This document shows positions 61,087 to 64,000 of a stretch of 64,000 nt of DNA, one piece after another (the first letter of the stretch is position 1; every line of letters begins with the position of its first letter). Source of the DNA: an uncultured Alphaproteobacteria bacterium (GTDB taxonomy: Bacteria; Pseudomonadota; Alphaproteobacteria; Puniceispirillales; Puniceispirillaceae); NCBI GenBank assembly GCA_937924895.1, contig CALEYP010000003.1, forward strand, positions 1-64,000, written 5' to 3'. Position numbers and translations under genes: made by a program. The notes under the pieces were generated by a model that saw only the letters and a program-made list of their open reading frames with translations, was not told the origin of the DNA and did no database searches.

Positions 61087-63074
61087 ATATCTAGCTCAGC
61101 ATAAACCTCATCTGCGTGATCTCTGATATAGCCGAAACGCAATTCCGCCTTTTTGCCCATCAATGTATTGACAAGGTTATCAACTGCGCGGCGGTCATCG
61201 GCACCATCCTGGTCACGATTTGGTAATTGTACCTGTAGCAACCTGCGCGAGGTTTTTGACATTGTCGTTTCTTTCAATTGCGCAGGTGGCATTTCACCAA
61301 GCCCTTTAAAGCGGCTAATTTCAATTTTACCGCGCCCGTCAAAGCCAGACGCCAGTAGCTCTTCTTTATGCGCATCATCTAATGCATAGAGGGTTTTGGC
61401 GCCTTGGGTCATGCGATATAGTGGTGGTTGCGCCAAATAAAGACGCCCTGCCTCAATCAATTGTGGCATCTCACGATAAAAATAGGTCATGAGCAATGCC
61501 GCGATATGCGCCCCATCCACATCCGCATCAGTCATGATGATAATCCGGCCATAGCGCAAGGTTTCAAGGTTGAAATCCTTACCGCCTTTTACCCCAAGGG
61601 CAAGCGAGAGGTCAGATAATTCTTGGTTAGCTGTTAATTTATCAGCTGTCGCACTTGCGACGTTCAGAATTTTCCCACGCAAAGGTAAGACCGCTTGGGT
61701 CGCACGGTCACGAGCTGATTTAGCAGAGCCGCCCGCTGAATCACCCTCTACTAGGAATAATTCTGTTTCATCAGTATCTTGTGCTGAGCAATCCGCGAGC
61801 TTGCCTGGCAAGCGAAGCTTGCGAGTTGCAGTTTTGCGCGCCACTTCTTTTTCTTTGCGTTTACGTTTGCGCTCTTCCATCCGCTCAATGGCTTGCTCTA
61901 ACAGCCAGTTGGCGCGTTCGGGCTCAGCTGATAGCCAGAGCTCAAAGCGGTCACGGATAGCGGTCTCTGTCCATCTTGTGGCTTCGTTAGAGACAAGCTT
62001 GTCTTTTGTTTGCCCTTGGAATTGAGGGTCCCGTAGGAAGACAGACAACATCGCAGAGGTGCCAGCGAGGATATCATCTCCTGTCAGCTCACCCGCCTTT
62101 TTCTGGCCGGCCAATTCCCCATAGTGACGTAGCCCTTTGGTAATGGCAGCGCGGAAGCCTGCTTCATGAGTGCCGCCATTAGGCGTTGGTACCGTATTAC
62201 AATAGGAATAGATAAAGCCATCTTCACCTGGCCCCATCCAAGTAAGGGCCCATTCGAATTTCTGGCCTTCAAATTCAGTGCGTCCTGCAAAGGGGCTTGA
62301 GATCATCAAAGATTTATTCGCAGTGGCGTCATTTAGATAATCTTCTAACCCGCCAGGATAGCAAATATCTGTTTCAGCTGGCACCTCGCTGTCAGCACCT
62401 AGCAAAGAGGGCTCACAGCGCCAGCGAATGGCAACGCCGGCAAAAAGATAGGCTTTTGAGCGGGCCATACGGAACAAATGTGCCGGCTTAAAGCGCTGTG
62501 TTTCACCGAAGATTTCAGGGTCAGGTGTAAAAATAATGGAGGTGCCGCGCCGGTTTGGGGCAGGGCCGACCGTTTCCAACTTGCTAATGGTGTGACCTTT
62601 GGCAAAAGATTGGCGATATAATGTTTTGTCTCGCGCAACCTCGACAACCATCGAGGAGGATAGCGCATTCACCACTGACGCACCAACCCCATGCAAGCCG
62701 CCTGATGTTTCATACGCCTTCCCGGAGAATTTGCCACCTGCATGAAGTGTCGACATGATCACTTCTAGGGCCGATTTCTCTGGGAATTTCGGATGCGGAT
62801 CGATGGGGATGCCGCGCCCATTATCGCGAATGATAAGCGTGTCATCTGATTGCAAAATCATTTCAATGCGACTGGCATGGCCTGCAACAGCCTCATCCAT
62901 CGCATTATCTAGGATTTCAGCTGCAAGATGGTGAAAGGCGCGTTCATCAGTGCCACCAATATACATGCCAGGGCGATGACGAACAGGCTCTAGCCCTTCG
63001 AGAACTTCAATTTTGCTAGCATCATATTCTGAGCTTTGAGGGGCACCGAATAAATCAGACATAAGAGCACTCAC
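61083..63074 (-). CDS. parE: DNA topoisomerase IV subunit B
   Basis: This 663-residue type IIA topoisomerase subunit has the GHKL ATPase domain (EILDNAMDEAVAGHA, RDNGRGIPID, GGLHGVGASVVNALS) and the TOPRIM domain (ELFLVEGDSAGGSAKSARDR, IIMTDADVDGAHI). It lacks the long insertion of gammaproteobacterial GyrB, which supports ParE. parC is not in the window. Confidence 0.93.
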   Translation of the reverse strand: MSALMSDLFGAPQSSEYDASKIEVLEGLEPVRHRPGMYIGGTDERAFHHLAAEILDNAMDEAVAGHASRIEMILQSDDTLIIRDNGRGIPIDPHPKFPEKSALEVIMSTLHAGGKFSGKAYETSGGLHGVGASVVNALSSSMVVEVARDKTLYRQSFAKGHTISKLETVGPAPNRRGTSIIFTPDPEIFGETQRFKPAHLFRMARSKAYLFAGVAIRWRCEPSLLGADSEVPAETDICYPGGLEDYLNDATANKSLMISSPFAGRTEFEGQKFEWALTWMGPGEDGFIYSYCNTVPTPNGGTHEAGFRAAITKGLRHYGELAGQKKAGELTGDDILAGTSAMLSVFLRDPQFQGQTKDKLVSNEATRWTETAIRDRFELWLSAEPERANWLLEQAIERMEERKRKRKEKEVARKTATRKLRLPGKLADCSAQDTDETELFLVEGDSAGGSAKSARDRATQAVLPLRGKILNVASATADKLTANQELSDLSLALGVKGGKDFNLETLRYGRIIIMTDADVDGAHIAALLMTYFYREMPQLIEAGRLYLAQPPLYRMTQGAKTLYALDDAHKEELLASGFDGRGKIEISRFKGLGEMPPAQLKETTMSKTSRRLLQVQLPNRDQDGADDRRAVDNLVNTLMGKKAELRFGYIRDHADEVYAELDI

Positions 63075-63190
63075 CCATAATGGAAATCATAATACCGCTA
63101 TCTCTAACCTATCTTTGGCGTGATGAAAAGCTGGCAAGGCTCATCGGTGGTAATAGATGCTAAAAAACAAGGGGACATCACTAAGATCAT

Positions 63191-63225
63191 GAAAAAACCC
63201 CTCGGAATCGAAATCCCGAGGGGTT
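63191..63225 (-). terminator. Terminator after glnA
   Basis: A 10-bp stem AACCCCTCGG / CCGAGGGGTT with a 10-base loop ends in a T run on the minus strand (the A run at 63192-63197). It lies 26 bases past the glnA stop. Confidence 0.9.
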
Positions 63226-63250
63226 GTAAACGTCGCGTTGTCTTTGAGAC

Positions 63251-64000
63251 TTAGACTGAGTAGTACATCTCAAATTCGACAGGAGCAGGTGTGTGCTCAA
63301 GTCTGATAACTTCTTCCATCTTCAATTCGATATAGGCATCGATTTGGTCATCTGTGAAGACGTTACCTTCTGTGAGATAGGCACGGTCAGCGTCAAGTGC
63401 TTCAAGCGCTTCACGAAGTGAGGCACATACTGTTGGGATTTGTGCCAATTCTTCCGCTGGTAGATCATAAAGATCCTTATCCATGGCGTCACCTGGGTGA
63501 ATCTTGTTGCGGATACCGTCAAGGCCAGCCATCAACATAGCTGAGAACGCCAAATATGGGTTAGCTGTTGCATCTGGGAAGCGAACTTCAACGCGCTTGC
63601 CCTTTGGATTTGCCACATGTGGAATACGGCATGATGCAGAGCGGTTACGTGCTGAGTAAGCCAAAAGAACAGGAGCTTCATAGCCTGGGATCAAACGCTT
63701 GTAGCTGTTTGTTGAGGCATTTGTGAAGGCGTTCAATGACTTCGCATGCTTGATGATACCACCAATGTAGTAAAGTGCTGTCTCTGACAGATCAGCATAG
63801 CCGTTACCGGCAAATAGTGGCTTGCCATCTGACCATAGTGACTGGTGCACGTGCATACCTGAACCGTTATCGCCAGCAATTGGCTTTGGTAGGAATGTAG
63901 CTGTTAGGCCATAAGCATGAGCCACTTGATGTACGGTGTACTTGTACAGCTGCATGTTGTCGGCTGTTTCAAGCAATGTACCAAACTTCATGCCTAGCTC
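63251..64000 (-). CDS. glnA: Glutamine synthetase type I, C-terminal part (cut by window edge)
   Basis: The last 249 residues of GS are present and the frame runs off the window end with no start. Visible are KPIAGDNGSGMHVHQSLW (metal and glutamate site), NSYKRLIPGYEAP, YSARNRSASCRIP and RFPDATANPYLAFSAMLMAGLDG. The adenylylation loop, DLPAEELAQ, has the Tyr of the GSI-beta family just before it (DLYDLP). It is functionally tied to amtB-glnK at 29.5-31 kb. Confidence 0.97.
   Translation of the reverse strand, partial: ELGMKFGTLLETADNMQLYKYTVHQVAHAYGLTATFLPKPIAGDNGSGMHVHQSLWSDGKPLFAGNGYADLSETALYYIGGIIKHAKSLNAFTNASTNSYKRLIPGYEAPVLLAYSARNRSASCRIPHVANPKGKRVEVRFPDATANPYLAFSAMLMAGLDGIRNKIHPGDAMDKDLYDLPAEELAQIPTVCASLREALEALDADRAYLTEGNVFTDDQIDAYIELKMEEVIRLEHTPAPVEFEMYYSV

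Noticed and set aside
1..64000. CRISPR arrays, insertion sequences, prophage or restriction-modification genes
   Set aside because: No regularly spaced repeats, transposase, integrase or phage structural gene was seen on either strand; tRNA genes have no adjacent integrase.

Overview
The window looks like chromosomal core sequence from a free-living, aerobic alphaproteobacterium of intermediate GC. Several markers agree on this. They are CtrA and GcrA (cell-cycle regulators found essentially only in this class), a C4-pathway 5-aminolevulinate synthase, a DksA with a reduced zinc finger, a DUF3553 protein, an Rrf2-headed SUF operon, an NAD-dependent molybdenum formate dehydrogenase and the recA-alaS order. 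A marine lineage such as SAR116 is possible, but that is inference from gene content and impression only. I saw no phage, IS element, CRISPR array or rRNA operon. Genes are densely packed with many 1-14 base overlaps.

Layout. 0.1-4.2 kb: a lone type IV prepilin, then a partner-switching signalling set (STAS antagonist, GAF-SpoIIE phosphatase, RsbW-like kinase) running into an HD phosphodiesterase-like gene and a small Cys-rich protein. 4.2-7.6 kb (minus): an Mla/MCE lipid-transport operon. 7.7-13 kb: an orphan ParA, a Rieske oxygenase, SelO, and a divergent Lrp regulator/alanine dehydrogenase pair. 13.1-13.9 kb: tRNA-Ala, rpmF, hspQ. 14.0-22.7 kb: the SUF iron-sulfur operon (rrf2-sufBCDS-sufT-sufA) followed by an Atm1-type ABC exporter that carries an in-frame stop, and a hydrolase. 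22.7-29.5 kb: nadK; fdhD-mobA-kdsD; and the queuosine genes queA-tgt-queG. 29.5-32.8 kb: amtB-glnK, an exported MsrA, cvpA. 32.9-37.4 kb (minus): tRNA-Gly, coq7, dsbB, a VTT membrane protein, hemA-hemH. 37.5-42 kb (minus): fdsGB-fdsA. 42.1-46.4 kb: a regulatory cluster (DUF3553, ctrA, dksA, a soluble histidine kinase, recA). 46.5-54.8 kb: alaS, icd, a LOG protein, a LysM protein with a degenerate Psd-like protein and a YnjF-like phosphatidyltransferase, msrB, and an interrupted EF-hand gene. 55-64 kb: an AroE-like dehydrogenase, gcrA-pepN, an RhlE-type helicase, a hydrolase, parE and the 3' part of glnA.

How the genes fit together. FdhD and MobA (23.6-25.1 kb) mature and equip the molybdenum formate dehydrogenase at 37.5-42 kb. 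The SUF proteins would supply the Fe-S clusters needed by formate dehydrogenase, QueG and the Rieske oxygenase. CtrA, GcrA and a CckA-like kinase lie within about 14 kb of one another. MsrA (exported) and MsrB repair methionine oxidation in different compartments, and DsbB serves periplasmic thiol oxidation.

Most notable observations: two otherwise intact genes each interrupted by a single TAA (the Atm1-type exporter, exactly in Walker A, and a two-EF-hand protein); a perfect IscR type-1-like operator in front of the SUF operon; a perfect TTAA-N7-TTAA CtrA box upstream of ctrA; a strong G-quadruplex/C-rich element 3' of hemH; and a LysM / degenerate-Psd / YnjF-like cassette that may define an uncharacterised envelope-lipid function. 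No single wholly new system is certain; the last cassette and the partner-switch/phosphodiesterase cluster are the best candidates.
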